This document shows, piece after piece, positions 1-8,523 of a stretch of 64,000 nucleotides of DNA. The position numbers were made by a program, and so were the translations under genes. The notes under the pieces are model-generated. The model did not search any database and had not been told where the DNA came from. It was given only the letters and a program-made list of their open reading frames with translations. Position 1 is the first letter of the stretch, and each line of letters begins with the position of its first letter. Location: positions 124,001-188,000 of the forward strand of contig JAEZZQ010000050.1 in assembly GCA_023442465.1 (NCBI GenBank). Direction: 5' to 3'. This stretch comes from Bacillota bacterium (GTDB lineage: Bacteria > Bacillota > Clostridia > Lachnospirales > Lachnospiraceae).

Positions 1-1
1 G

Positions 2-385
2 TCCTTCGGCATTAACAGCGGCGCTTACGTGGCGGAAATCGTGCGCGCAGGAATCCTTGCTGTGGATAACGGCCAGATGGAGGCGGGGCGTTCCCTCGGC
101 TTGTCGAAAGCGCAGACTATGATATATATCATCATTCCGCAGGCGGTGAAAAATGTGCTTCCGCCGATTGGAAATGAATTTATCGTGTTGTTAAAGGAGA
201 CGGCAATCGTCGGTTATGTAAGCCTTACCGATTTGACGAGGGTTGCGAATCAGATTGCTTCCAGAACCTACGAAGCGTTCATGCCTCTTATAGGCGCGGC
301 GGTGATTTATTTCATCGTAATTAAAATACTGACAATTCTGCTCGCTAAATTTGAGAGGAGGCTGCGTAAGAGTGATAACCGTTAA
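2..385 (+). CDS. Polar amino acid ABC transporter permease (3' part)
   Basis: This is the C-terminal part of an inner-membrane permease of the HisM/GlnP family, which imports polar amino acids together with a binding protein and an ATPase. The reading frame is open from base 2, so the gene begins before the window. Seen: the cytoplasmic EAA loop (E-A-G-x3-G followed by the Ile-Pro-Gln-Ala core and a Leu-Pro-Pro turn), which docks on the ATPase, then two hydrophobic segments and a basic tail (RRLRKSDNR). The next gene starts inside its last codons, so the two are co-translated. The exact amino acid substrate cannot be told from this fragment. Confidence 0.93.
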   Translation, partial: SFGINSGAYVAEIVRAGILAVDNGQMEAGRSLGLSKAQTMIYIIIPQAVKNVLPPIGNEFIVLLKETAIVGYVSLTDLTRVANQIASRTYEAFMPLIGAAVIYFIVIKILTILLAKFERRLRKSDNR

Positions 386-1094
386 GGACCTGCATAAGAA
401 ATTTGAAGATAATCACGTGTTAAGAGGAGTAAATTATCACGTGCACCAAGGGGAAAAGGTAGTAGTCATCGGACCGTCCGGCTCGGGAAAAAGTACTTTC
501 CTGCGCTGCATGAATTTGCTGGAGACTCCTACCAGCGGAGAAATATGGGTGGATGGAGTTAATATTACCGATCCGAAGACCGATATAGATAAAGTCAGGC
601 AACATTTAGGGATGGTGTTCCAGAATTTTAATCTGTTCAATAATCTGACGATTATGAACAACATTACGCTTGCTCCCGTTAAGCTCGGGCTGATGAGCAA
701 GGAGGAAGCCTCAGAAAATTCACTGAAGCTTTTGGAGAGAGTGGGATTAACGGAAAAGGCAGATGCCTATCCGAGCCAGCTTTCAGGCGGACAGAAGCAG
801 AGAGTGGCAATTGTGCGTTCTCTTGCCATGAATCCGAGAGTAATGCTTTTTGACGAGCCTACTTCCGCGCTTGACCCTGAGATGGTCGGCGAGGTTTTAG
901 ATGTTATGAAGGGATTGGCAGACAGCGGTATGACGATGGTGGTCGTGACCCATGAGATGGGCTTTGCCAGAGAAGTAGGAACGAAGGTGCTTTTTATGGA
1001 TGAAGGAGTTATAATGGAAGAAAACACCCCCCAGGAATTTTTTAATAGTCCGAAGAGCCCCAGACTGAAGGAATTTCTATCAAAGGTGCTATAA
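372..1094 (+). CDS. Polar amino acid ABC transporter ATP-binding protein
   Basis: Cytoplasmic ATPase of a polar amino acid importer (GlnQ/HisP family, about 240 residues as usual). Seen in order: Walker A GPSGSGKST, Q-loop (VFQNFNLF), signature LSGGQKQR, Walker B VMLFDEPTSALD and the H-loop VTHEMGF. The frame is open from TTG 351, but the GTG at 372 is preferred: an AGAGGAGG site lies at 354-361, ten bases upstream, and the product then begins VITVKDLHKKF as family members do. It overlaps the permease by 14 bases, so both belong to one operon. The stop codon touches a 17-bp palindromic repeat. Confidence 0.95.
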   Translation: MITVKDLHKKFEDNHVLRGVNYHVHQGEKVVVIGPSGSGKSTFLRCMNLLETPTSGEIWVDGVNITDPKTDIDKVRQHLGMVFQNFNLFNNLTIMNNITLAPVKLGLMSKEEASENSLKLLERVGLTEKADAYPSQLSGGQKQRVAIVRSLAMNPRVMLFDEPTSALDPEMVGEVLDVMKGLADSGMTMVVVTHEMGFAREVGTKVLFMDEGVIMEENTPQEFFNSPKSPRLKEFLSKVL

Positions 1095-1180
1095 TGAGTA
1101 AGGGACACTCATTGCAAAATAAATAATGAGGCTTACGCCTGGAAAAGTGGATGTGTGAAGAATGAGTAAAGTATACTCAT
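1094..1180. repeat. Two copies of a 17-bp palindromic repeat (ATGAGT-N7-ACTCAT)
   Basis: Two copies lie at 1094-1112 and 1162-1180. Each reads ATGAGT, seven bases, ACTCAT. The first starts on the last base of the ATPase stop codon. They match the units of the tandem array at 11290-11442 and, in reverse complement, the array before guaB. Function is unknown; a protein-binding site or an RNA hairpin are both possible. Confidence 0.75.
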
Positions 1181-1209
1181 AAATGGTCATGTGCTTTTTC
1201 CGGGCGTAA
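1133..1209. repeat. Long inverted repeat enclosing a palindrome
   Basis: TTACGCC-T-GGAAAAG at 1133-1147 is complementary, with one mismatch and one extra base, to CTTTTTCC-GGGCGTAA at 1194-1209. The loop carries the palindrome at 1162-1180. It could act as a bidirectional hairpin between the transporter and the glycosyltransferase. There is no T-run directly after it, so it is not a classic terminator. Confidence 0.7.
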
Positions 1210-1240
1210 ATTACATTATGGAGAAAAGGAGGAGGAACGG

Positions 1241-2263
1241 ATGATAACGATAAGTCTTTGTATGATAGTGAAAAATGAAGAGAAGATTTTGGACAGGTGC
1301 CTGTCATGCGTTGCTGACTTAATGGATGAAATCATTATTGTGGATACCGGTTCCAATGACAGGACGAAGGAGATTGCGGTCAGGTATACGGATAAGATAT
1401 ATGATTTTACATGGAACCACGATTTTTCTGCTGCCAGGAATTACGCGTTTTCCAAGGCGTCCAAGGAATATATATACTCTGCGGATGCGGACGAACTGTT
1501 AGATGAGACGAATAGGGAAAGGTTCCGTATTTTGAAGCAGGAGCTGCTGACGGAAATCGAAATCGTTCAGATGTATTACACCAATCAGCTTAAGCACGGT
1601 TCAGTCTACAATTATGATAAGGAATATAGGCCTAAGCTGTTTAAAAGAGTGAGAAGCTTTACATGGATCGATCCGATTCATGAGACTGTGCGGACGCAGC
1701 CGCTTGTCTTTGACAGCGAGATAGAGATTATCCACGAGCAGGAAGAAAGTCATGCGTCGAGGGACTTGGAGGCTTTTCGCAGAGTGTGTGCAGAGGGGCC
1801 TTTATCGTCGAGGCTTCATAACCTTTACGCAAGGGAACTCTTTATTGCGGGGAGCGAAGAGGACGTGATTCTGGCAGGTCCTTTCTTCGAGGCATCTTGT
1901 GAGGATACGGGACGGTCTGCGGAGGAGATAAAGGAGGCAGCCTGTGTGGCGGCGCGGGCGGCGCGGCTGAAGGGCGAGGAGCTGAAGTTCCATAAATATG
2001 CAATGAAGGCGGTAGCCTGCGACGGGTGTGCGGAAATCTGTCTGGAGCTGGGATATTTCTATATGTCAGAGGAAGATTACCATGAGGCGGTGGTATGGTT
2101 TTACAACGCTGCCTTCGAATCAGAAAGTCTATTAGATATCCGTTGCAGAGGAGAAAAGCCTCTCCATGGAATGGCGGAATGCTATAAGCGCATAGGAATG
2201 GAGGCGCAGGCGGAGGAGTATACCCGCATGGCGGAAGAATGGACGGAAGGCACTTGCGAATAA
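1241..2263 (+). CDS. Family 2 glycosyltransferase with TPR-like C-terminal half
   Basis: Predicted cytoplasmic GT-A fold glycosyltransferase of 340 residues. The N-terminal 100 residues show the family 2 pattern: ISLCMIVKNEE, the IIIVDTGSNDRT nucleotide-binding strand, NHDFSAARN, and the metal-binding DADE after a Ser-Ala. The C-terminal half (about residues 180-335) is helical and rich in Ala, Glu, Leu and Tyr pairs typical of tetratricopeptide repeats. This layout is common in Clostridia, often for glycosylation of proteins or surface polymers, but acceptor and sugar cannot be inferred. A strong GGAGGAGG site precedes the ATG. No neighbours in the same pathway are visible. Confidence 0.88.
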   Translation: MITISLCMIVKNEEKILDRCLSCVADLMDEIIIVDTGSNDRTKEIAVRYTDKIYDFTWNHDFSAARNYAFSKASKEYIYSADADELLDETNRERFRILKQELLTEIEIVQMYYTNQLKHGSVYNYDKEYRPKLFKRVRSFTWIDPIHETVRTQPLVFDSEIEIIHEQEESHASRDLEAFRRVCAEGPLSSRLHNLYARELFIAGSEEDVILAGPFFEASCEDTGRSAEEIKEAACVAARAARLKGEELKFHKYAMKAVACDGCAEICLELGYFYMSEEDYHEAVVWFYNAAFESESLLDIRCRGEKPLHGMAECYKRIGMEAQAEEYTRMAEEWTEGTCE

Positions 2264-2310
2264 CCGTCTGAGAGCATATAATACAAAAATAAAAACGAGG
2301 TTGATATCAT

Positions 2311-3378
2311 ATGAAATGGGAAGAGAATGTGAGACGGGTGGAGCCCTACATACCGGGAGAACAACCCAAAGAGGCAAATGTCATTAAATTAAATACTAAC
2401 GAATGTCCGTATCCCCCTGCTCCCGGCGTTAGGGAGAAGCTGCGGCAGATGGATGCGGATAGCTTACGCTTGTATCCGGATACTTCGATAGGAGCGCTGG
2501 CAAAGGAGCTTTGTGCCTATTACAGCGTTTTGCCGGAACAGCTTTTTATAGGAGTGGGAAGCGACGATGTGCTTTCCATGGCCTTTCTGACCTTTTTTCA
2601 TTCGGACAAACCGATTTTATTTCCCGATATTACCTACTCCTTCTACGACGTGTGGGCGGAACTTTACCGGATACCTTATGAGTTTCAGCCGTTAGATGAC
2701 CGGTTCTTTCTCCGGAAGGAGGATTATTTTAAGCCAAACGGGGGAATTATTATTCCGAATCCTAACGCTCCTACGGGCGTTTTCGAGAAGGTGGAAATAA
2801 TGGAGGAAATCATTGCGGCTAACAGAGAGAGCGTGGTCATCATTGATGAAGCATATATAGATTTCGGCGGGGAAAGCTGCCTTAAACTGATCGATAAATA
2901 TGATAACCTTTTGGTCGTACAGACCTTCTCGAAATCGCGGGCTATGGCGGGAATGCGCATTGGCTTTGCCATGGGCAATCCTAAGCTCATCAGTTATCTT
3001 CAGGATGCAAAATTTTCCTTCAATTCCTATACGATGAATACACCGTCCATCCTGCTCGGTGCGGAGGCAGTGAAGGATAGGGAATATTTTAAGGAAACCT
3101 CGGAAAAGATTATAAATACACGAGAGAATACGAAGCAGAGATTGAAAGAGCTGGGCTTTTCCTTCCCCGATTCCAAGGGCAATTTTATCTTTGCGGCACA
3201 TGAGAAAATACCGGCAAAAGAAATTTTTGCCGCACTCAAAGAGAAGAATATTTTTGTCCGTTACTGGGATAAGCCGCGAATCGGCAATTATCTGCGCATA
3301 AGCATAGGTACGCCGGAGGAAATGGATGTTTTAATAGAGAATCTGAAAGGCGTGGTTAAGCATGGAGACATATACTGA
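2311..3378 (+). CDS. hisC: Histidinol-phosphate aminotransferase
   Basis: PLP-dependent aminotransferase of fold type I, 355 residues, converting imidazole-acetol phosphate and glutamate to histidinol phosphate in histidine synthesis. Seen: the HisC-type start (VRRVEPYIPGEQP), PNAPTG at 151-156, the cofactor Asp in VVIIDEAYIDF (D179), the Schiff-base lysine K208 in FSKSR and the phosphate-binding Arg of MRIGF. It is not within a his operon: the next gene, a methyltransferase, overlaps its end by 17 bases. Related enzymes acting on aromatic amino acids or threonine phosphate have similar sequences, so the substrate is probable rather than certain. Confidence 0.85.
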   Translation: MKWEENVRRVEPYIPGEQPKEANVIKLNTNECPYPPAPGVREKLRQMDADSLRLYPDTSIGALAKELCAYYSVLPEQLFIGVGSDDVLSMAFLTFFHSDKPILFPDITYSFYDVWAELYRIPYEFQPLDDRFFLRKEDYFKPNGGIIIPNPNAPTGVFEKVEIMEEIIAANRESVVIIDEAYIDFGGESCLKLIDKYDNLLVVQTFSKSRAMAGMRIGFAMGNPKLISYLQDAKFSFNSYTMNTPSILLGAEAVKDREYFKETSEKIINTRENTKQRLKELGFSFPDSKGNFIFAAHEKIPAKEIFAALKEKNIFVRYWDKPRIGNYLRISIGTPEEMDVLIENLKGVVKHGDIY

Positions 3379-4186
3379 TTTTGCCGGTGTATACGATACC
3401 TTTATGGACGACACTCCTTATGAGGAATGGGCGGCGTATCTTTTGGAGCTGCTTGGAACGTACGGAGTCGCTGTGCCGAGGACGGGAGAAGGGGATGCGG
3501 CGGAGCGCAGCATCGTAGTGGACCTTGGCTGCGGGACCGGTACGCTGACACAGCTTCTTGCAGAAGCAGGATACAATATGATAGGAATTGATAATTCGCA
3601 GGAAATGCTGAATATCGCCCTTGCGAAAAGGGAAAAATCAGGAAAGGATATTCTATATCTTTTACAGGATATGAGGGAGTTCGAATTGTATGGAACGACC
3701 GGCGCAATCATATGTGTATGCGATTCCATGAACTATCTGCTTGAGGAGGATGAGATAGAGCAGACTCTTCGCCTGGTGAACAATTACCTTTATCCGGGCG
3801 GCGTATTTATTTTTGATTTTAATACGGTATATAAGTATGAGACAGTTATCGGCGATGCGACAATTGCTGAGAATAGAGAGGACTGCAGCTTTATTTGGGA
3901 AAATTACTATGACTGCGACAGCGGAGTCAACGAATATGATCTTACGGTTTTTGTGAGGACGGCAGAGCATGGTGACACGAAGGAGGACGGGGATATTTTT
4001 CGCCGTTTTACAGAGACTCATTATCAAAGGGGCTATACCCTGGATACGATGTGCGCTTTGGTGGAAAAGGCGGGTATGGAGTTTGTGAAGGCCATCGATG
4101 CGGATACACATGGTGAGATATGGGAAGAGAGCGAGCGCATTTATGTGATAGCCAGAGAATGTGGAAAGGAACACGTCAATGAGTGA
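3362..4186 (+). CDS. Class I SAM-dependent methyltransferase
   Basis: Cytoplasmic methyltransferase of 274 residues with a Rossmann-type SAM site: VVDLGCGTGTLTQLLAE (motif I), GIDNSQEMLNIA (motif II acid) and an aromatic-rich motif near IFDFNT. The start ATG lies inside the end of hisC (17-base overlap), indicating translational coupling. The substrate is unknown. Homologues beside hslO in Clostridia are annotated only as methyltransferase-domain proteins. It ends TGA at 4184-4186, overlapping the start of hslO. Confidence 0.88.
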   Translation: METYTDFAGVYDTFMDDTPYEEWAAYLLELLGTYGVAVPRTGEGDAAERSIVVDLGCGTGTLTQLLAEAGYNMIGIDNSQEMLNIALAKREKSGKDILYLLQDMREFELYGTTGAIICVCDSMNYLLEEDEIEQTLRLVNNYLYPGGVFIFDFNTVYKYETVIGDATIAENREDCSFIWENYYDCDSGVNEYDLTVFVRTAEHGDTKEDGDIFRRFTETHYQRGYTLDTMCALVEKAGMEFVKAIDADTHGEIWEESERIYVIARECGKEHVNE

Positions 4187-5048
4187 TTATATGGTAAGGG
4201 CGATGGCAGCGGATGCACAGATACGCGCGTTTGCGGCAACTACGAGAGATCTAGTGGAGGAAATGAGACAAATACATAATACGAGTCCGGTAGTAACGGC
4301 GGCTCTCGGGCGGCTTCTGACGGGAAGCGTGATGATGGGAAGCATGTTAAAGGGTGAGGATGATCTGCTGACGATTCAGGTGAAGGGAGACGGCCCCTTG
4401 CAAGGGATGACGGTCACTGCCGACGGAGAGGGGAACGTGAAAGGCTATGCCAATGAACCTCAGGTCATCTTGCCTGCCAATGCCGCAGGAAAGCTGGACG
4501 TAGGCGGAGCGGTGGGAAATGGTTATCTGAGCGTGATAAAGGATATGGGATTAAAAGAGCCTTATATTGGTCAGACAGCATTGCAAACGGGCGAGATTGC
4601 GGACGATCTGACTTATTACTTCGTTACCTCCGAACAGGTGCCTTCTTCCGTGGGACTGGGAGTTTTGATGGAAAGGGATAACACGGTAAAACAGGCAGGA
4701 GGTTTTATCCTGCAGTTGATGCCCTTCGCCACGGAGGAAGTGATTCGTACACTGGAGGATAATCTATCGAAGTTCCGCTCGGTTACTGCGGCCCTGGATG
4801 CCGGAAATACGCCGGAACAGATGCTTCAAATGCTGTTAGGAAACTTGGATGTTCAGGTGACGGATACCATGGAGGTCAGATATGCCTGTAATTGCTCCAA
4901 AGAGAGAGTGCACCGGGCAATCATGAGCATTGGAAGAAAAGATATTCAGGAAATGATTGAAGAGGGAAAAGAAGTAGAAGTGAATTGCCATTTCTGCAAT
5001 AAGATGTATTCGTTCTCGGTGGACGAGCTGAAAAAGATGCTGGACTAG
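4179..5048 (+). CDS. hslO: Redox-regulated chaperone Hsp33
   Basis: Cytosolic holdase chaperone that is switched on by oxidation and protects proteins during oxidative stress. Length (289 residues) matches the family. The zinc-binding redox switch is intact: C237-x-C239 and C270-x2-C273 near the C-terminus. Start choice: the frame is open from GTG 4161, but the ATG at 4179 follows a GGAAAGGA site at 4163-4170 and gives the usual MSDYMVRA start. It overlaps the methyltransferase gene by 8 bases, so it lies in the hisC-methyltransferase-hslO-nadE operon. Confidence 0.95.
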   Translation: MSDYMVRAMAADAQIRAFAATTRDLVEEMRQIHNTSPVVTAALGRLLTGSVMMGSMLKGEDDLLTIQVKGDGPLQGMTVTADGEGNVKGYANEPQVILPANAAGKLDVGGAVGNGYLSVIKDMGLKEPYIGQTALQTGEIADDLTYYFVTSEQVPSSVGLGVLMERDNTVKQAGGFILQLMPFATEEVIRTLEDNLSKFRSVTAALDAGNTPEQMLQMLLGNLDVQVTDTMEVRYACNCSKERVHRAIMSIGRKDIQEMIEEGKEVEVNCHFCNKMYSFSVDELKKMLD

Positions 5049-5113
5049 CTGAGACAAGGAGGAAGGGGAAGTAGTCTTTCGACTTGAGACGGATAAGAAA
5101 AGAGAGGTGCGCT

Positions 5114-7036
5114 ATGAAGCACGGTTTTATTAAGGCAGCAGCAGTTACGCCGCAGATAAAGGTGGCCGATCCTGCTTACAATGCCGGACAAATTTGTATG
5201 GGGATAGACGAGGCAGCGAAAAACGGAGCGAAAATCATTGTATTCCCGGAGCTTTGTATTACGGGCTATACCTGCGGAGACTTATTCTTGCAGGAGCTTC
5301 TGTTGGAGGAGGCGAAAGAGCAGCTTTTGACGATTGCGGCTCATACAGTGGATAAAGATGCTCTTATTTTCGTGGGGCTTCCCTTAGTGAGAGAGAACAA
5401 GCTGTATAACGTGGCGGCGGCTTTGCATCGGGGAAATGTCATAGGCCTGATACCGAAGGCGAATATTCCCACTTATGCGGAATTCTACGAAGGAAGGCAT
5501 TTTATGCCTGGAAATAAAGAGGCGGTTCCCTATATTCTACGAAGCGAAAAAGGAGAAAAGATAGTTCCTTTCGGCACGGATATCTTATTCGATGGAGGCG
5601 CTATCCAAGGCCTTCTGATAGGATGTGAAATTTGTGAGGATCTGTGGGTTCAGGATGTTCCTGCTGCCGAGCACGCTATGGCAGGCGCCACTGTCATCGT
5701 GAATTTATCTGCATCCAATGAGACGGTGGGCAAGGGGGAATACCGGACAATGCTGGTGAAGTCTGCCAGTGCAAGAATAGTTGCGGGGTATGTCTATGCC
5801 AGCGCGGGTGAAGGAGAATCCACACAGGATTTGGTATTCAGCGGGCACAACTTGATCGCGGAAAACGGAACGCTTCTGGCAGAGTCGAAACGCTTTGAAA
5901 ACGGTATTATTTACGCTGACATCGATATACACAGAATTGCTCACGAGAGGCGAAGAATGAGTACCTATAGACCGGCGGGCAGCAGAAAATATACGATAGT
6001 TCCGGCGAAGCTTGAAAAGGAGGAAACTGTTCTTATCCGCTCCTTTGACAGTGCGCCCTTTGTTCCAAGCGATAAGGTTCAGAGGGATACGAGGTGCGAG
6101 GAGATTCTATCCATTCAGTCTTACGGACTGAAAAAGCGCTATGAGCATACGGGCTGTCAGAAAGCGGTGGTAGGAGTCTCCGGTGGATTGGATTCCACCC
6201 TTGCGCTCTTAGTCACGGTGCGCACCTTCGATATGCTGTCGCTTGACAGGAAGAATATTCTGGCGGTAACGATGCCATGCTTCGGAACTACGGACAGAAC
6301 CTACGATAATGCGTGTAAGCTGGCAAAGGCCCTTTTAGCAACTTTGGAAGAGGTGAATATTAAGGAGGCCGTGACCCTGCATTTCAGGGATATCGGACAG
6401 GATATGGATCATCACGATGTAACCTACGAGAACGGTCAGGCGAGGGAGAGGACTCAGGTTCTTATGGATATCGCCAACAAGGAGAACGCTCTTGTCATCG
6501 GCACCGGAGACATGTCGGAGCTGGCGCTTGGATGGGCTACGTATAACGGAGACCACATGTCCATGTACGGAGTAAATGCGGGTGTGCCCAAGACGCTTGT
6601 CAGACATCTGGTGCAATATTATGCGGATACTTGCGGCAACGAAGACCTGAAGAAAATATTGCTCGATGTGCTGGATACACCGGTCAGCCCTGAGCTGCTT
6701 CCGCCGGTGGGCGGCAGCATTTCACAGAAGACGGAGGATCTGGTGGGGCCTTATGAGCTTCATGACTTTTTCCTGTATTATATGCTGCGATGCGGCTTCG
6801 AGCCGGAGAAGATATACCGGATTGCTAAGATGTCCTTTGCGGGACAGTATGACGATGAGACAATTTTAAAGTGGCTGAAGACTTTTTATCGAAGGTTTTT
6901 TGCACAGCAGTTCAAACGGTCCTGCCTGCCGGACGGTCCGAAGGTGGGAAGCGTTGCTGTTTCGCCGAGAGGCGATCTGCGCATGCCTTCCGATGCCTGC
7001 GCTCGCATATGGCTCGAGCGGTTGGAAAAAATATAA
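5114..7036 (+). CDS. nadE: Glutamine-dependent NAD(+) synthase
   Basis: Two-domain enzyme of 640 residues making NAD+ from deamido-NAD+, ATP and glutamine-derived ammonia. The N-terminal nitrilase-like glutaminase domain (about 1-270) has the Glu-Lys-Cys triad: E46 in FPELCITGY, a Lys in IPKANIPTY and a Cys in IGCEICEDLW. The C-terminal synthetase domain begins near residue 330 and carries the PP-loop VSGGLDST. The start ATG at 5114 follows AGAGAGG at 5101-5107; an upstream in-frame TTG at 5084 is less likely. Last gene of the hisC-to-nadE run; a hairpin terminator follows. Confidence 0.96.
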   Translation: MKHGFIKAAAVTPQIKVADPAYNAGQICMGIDEAAKNGAKIIVFPELCITGYTCGDLFLQELLLEEAKEQLLTIAAHTVDKDALIFVGLPLVRENKLYNVAAALHRGNVIGLIPKANIPTYAEFYEGRHFMPGNKEAVPYILRSEKGEKIVPFGTDILFDGGAIQGLLIGCEICEDLWVQDVPAAEHAMAGATVIVNLSASNETVGKGEYRTMLVKSASARIVAGYVYASAGEGESTQDLVFSGHNLIAENGTLLAESKRFENGIIYADIDIHRIAHERRRMSTYRPAGSRKYTIVPAKLEKEETVLIRSFDSAPFVPSDKVQRDTRCEEILSIQSYGLKKRYEHTGCQKAVVGVSGGLDSTLALLVTVRTFDMLSLDRKNILAVTMPCFGTTDRTYDNACKLAKALLATLEEVNIKEAVTLHFRDIGQDMDHHDVTYENGQARERTQVLMDIANKENALVIGTGDMSELALGWATYNGDHMSMYGVNAGVPKTLVRHLVQYYADTCGNEDLKKILLDVLDTPVSPELLPPVGGSISQKTEDLVGPYELHDFFLYYMLRCGFEPEKIYRIAKMSFAGQYDDETILKWLKTFYRRFFAQQFKRSCLPDGPKVGSVAVSPRGDLRMPSDACARIWLERLEKI

Positions 7037-7051
7037 CAGATACTTTTACGG

Positions 7052-7086
7052 ACAGCATGCGTGGCTTTGCATGCTGTTCATTTCTT
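7052..7086 (+). terminator. Hairpin terminator after nadE
   Basis: ACAGCATGC at 7052-7060 pairs with GCATGCTGT at 7069-7077 and is followed by a T-rich run that also begins the adjacent repeat element. Confidence 0.65.
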
Positions 7087-7200
7087 TAATAGGAAAGTGC
7101 CCCTATTAAAGAAAAATAGATGCGCAGCTACGCGCGCGGAACAAAAGCTGTGCTGTTAAAGTACTTGGCTGCGAGGGTGTATGAAGCACACTTTTGTTTT
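7081..7200 (+). repeat. Dispersed two-module hairpin element, copy A (full)
   Basis: Module 1 (7081-7114) is a hairpin with 13-bp arms of the form TTTCTTTAATAGG and its complement around AAAGTGC. Module 2 (about 7115-7200) contains GCGCAGCTACGCGCGCGG, then GAACAAAAG-CTGTGCT, and closes with the complementary AAGCACAC-TTTTGTT. The same element recurs at 14439, 15314, 21913, 26851, 50321 and 63801. Another short AATAGGAAATTCCT piece follows at 7200-7215. It carries no coding capacity and has the character of a REP- or BOX-like element. Confidence 0.85.
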
Positions 7201-7320
7201 TTAATAGGAAATTCCTCAAAAGTCAAAAATAGTGTATAATAGACTGCGAAAGAAAGAATTTTATTGCAAACCAACGATATCGTAACGATAAATGTTATAA
7301 AAATATAATGGAAGTGAAAT

Positions 7321-7899
7321 ATGATGATATTCGAAAAAATCAAACAAGAAATTATGGCGGATCCAATGAACGAATCCTATACAAAAATGGGAATCCCACC
7401 ATTATTTAAAGCTTCTGTAGATGCACGCATTGTTATAGTTGGACAGGCACCGGGACGTAAAGCAGAAGCAACGCAATTGTTTTGGAATGATTTAAGTGGT
7501 GACCGATTGAGAGAGTGGATGGGAGTATCTCGCGAGATGTTTTATAATACGAATCGCATCGCTCATTTGCCTATGGATTTCTACTATCCGGGAAAAGCGA
7601 AAAGCGGTGATGCCCCACCTAGAAAAGGATTTGCAGAAAAATGGCATCCATGTTTACTGGATGAGATGCCGAATATCGAAATCATAATTCTGATCGGCAG
7701 CTATGCACAGAAATATTATTTAAATAAAAGACGTGAGAAAAGTTTAACTGAAACCGTGAGAAATTTTCAAAAATATTTACCGGAATATTTCCCGTTGGTT
7801 CATCCTTCTCCTTTAAATCTTGGCTGGCTGAAGCAAAATCCATGGTTTGAAAATGATGTTTTACCTGTTCTAAAAGAAATAGTGGATAAGAACTTATAA
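7321..7899 (+). CDS. Uracil-DNA glycosylase family protein
   Basis: Small protein of 192 residues with the two hallmark motifs of the UDG superfamily: VGQAPGRKA near residues 40-48 (motif 1, like GxAPG of families 4-5) and HPSPLN near residues 160-165 (motif 2). It would remove uracil or a related damaged base from DNA. There are no Fe-S cysteines of family 4 type, so it fits the broad 'uracil-DNA glycosylase family' group better than Udg4. The region is AT-richer than its neighbours and is flanked by a repeat element and a broken gene, suggesting acquired DNA. Substrate is unproven. Confidence 0.8.
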   Translation: MMIFEKIKQEIMADPMNESYTKMGIPPLFKASVDARIVIVGQAPGRKAEATQLFWNDLSGDRLREWMGVSREMFYNTNRIAHLPMDFYYPGKAKSGDAPPRKGFAEKWHPCLLDEMPNIEIIILIGSYAQKYYLNKRREKSLTETVRNFQKYLPEYFPLVHPSPLNLGWLKQNPWFENDVLPVLKEIVDKNL

Positions 7900-7989
7900 G
7901 GAATCATTAACTAATTTAATGACAAGTACTAATAATATCAATTCCATCAACCCGACCATGTGAGGGTAATAACCTTGTTGTTATAGTAG

Positions 7990-8468
7990 GACACGTTTGT
8001 TTCGGCCTGTCTGGAAATAGAAACAATCAACGTGTCGACCAACCAGGCGTATGACAGCGAAGGGCAGCTTACTGGAGAGCAGTACAAAACCTTGATGCTG
8101 GAATACCGGAATGAAAATCAGCAAATTACGATAAGTATTGAGGATAATGGAAAGGGTCGTGAAAAGCCGGCAAATACTGTGGAAGAGAAGACGCTGGACT
8201 GGATTAAGGTCTATGTGACCGAGTATATTCATATGATGGTTCTGCTGGACTATGAACTGACAGAGGAAGAAAAGCAGATGATAGATGAGGGAAGAGGCTG
8301 GGAACAGGTACGGACAGTCTGGTAACGGAAGTAAGCTCTACGACTTACCGTGGCATTCAGTGGGAAATGAACGGCCTTCTGTGGTATGGGCTTTCCGAAG
8401 ACACGGACGGTAGCGCGACCGGGGACTTAGAGCTTATGGCGGAGGAATTGATAGCCGCAAACAAGTGA
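7990..8468 (+). pseudogene. Broken unidentified gene (frameshifted)
   Basis: Coding-like sequence is open from about 7990 (best in-frame start GTG 8032) to the stop ending at 8325, giving about 97 residues rich in Glu and Lys. A one-frame change near 8305 allows the reading to continue as a plausible protein (…TDSLVTEVSSTTYRG, then IQWEMNGLLWYGLSED) to the TGA at 8466-8468. The joined product looks like the C-terminal half of a secreted or anti-sigma-type protein, perhaps DUF4367-like, but I do not recognise it. There is no clear ribosome binding site and no N-terminal half. The stretch 7900-7990 upstream holds nothing recognisable. Confidence 0.55.
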
Positions 8469-8485
8469 AAGAAAGCGGAAAGAAT

Positions 8486-8513
8486 AAGAAGGTGTCCTTT
8501 GGGGCACCTTCTT
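8486..8513 (-). terminator. Hairpin between broken gene and FMN-binding-like gene
   Basis: AAGAAGGTGTCC at 8486-8497 pairs with the complement at 8502-8513 around a TTT loop. It lies just beyond the stop of the minus-strand gene and is followed by T-rich sequence on that strand. It could serve both directions. Confidence 0.6.
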
Positions 8514-8523
8514 AAAAATGACA

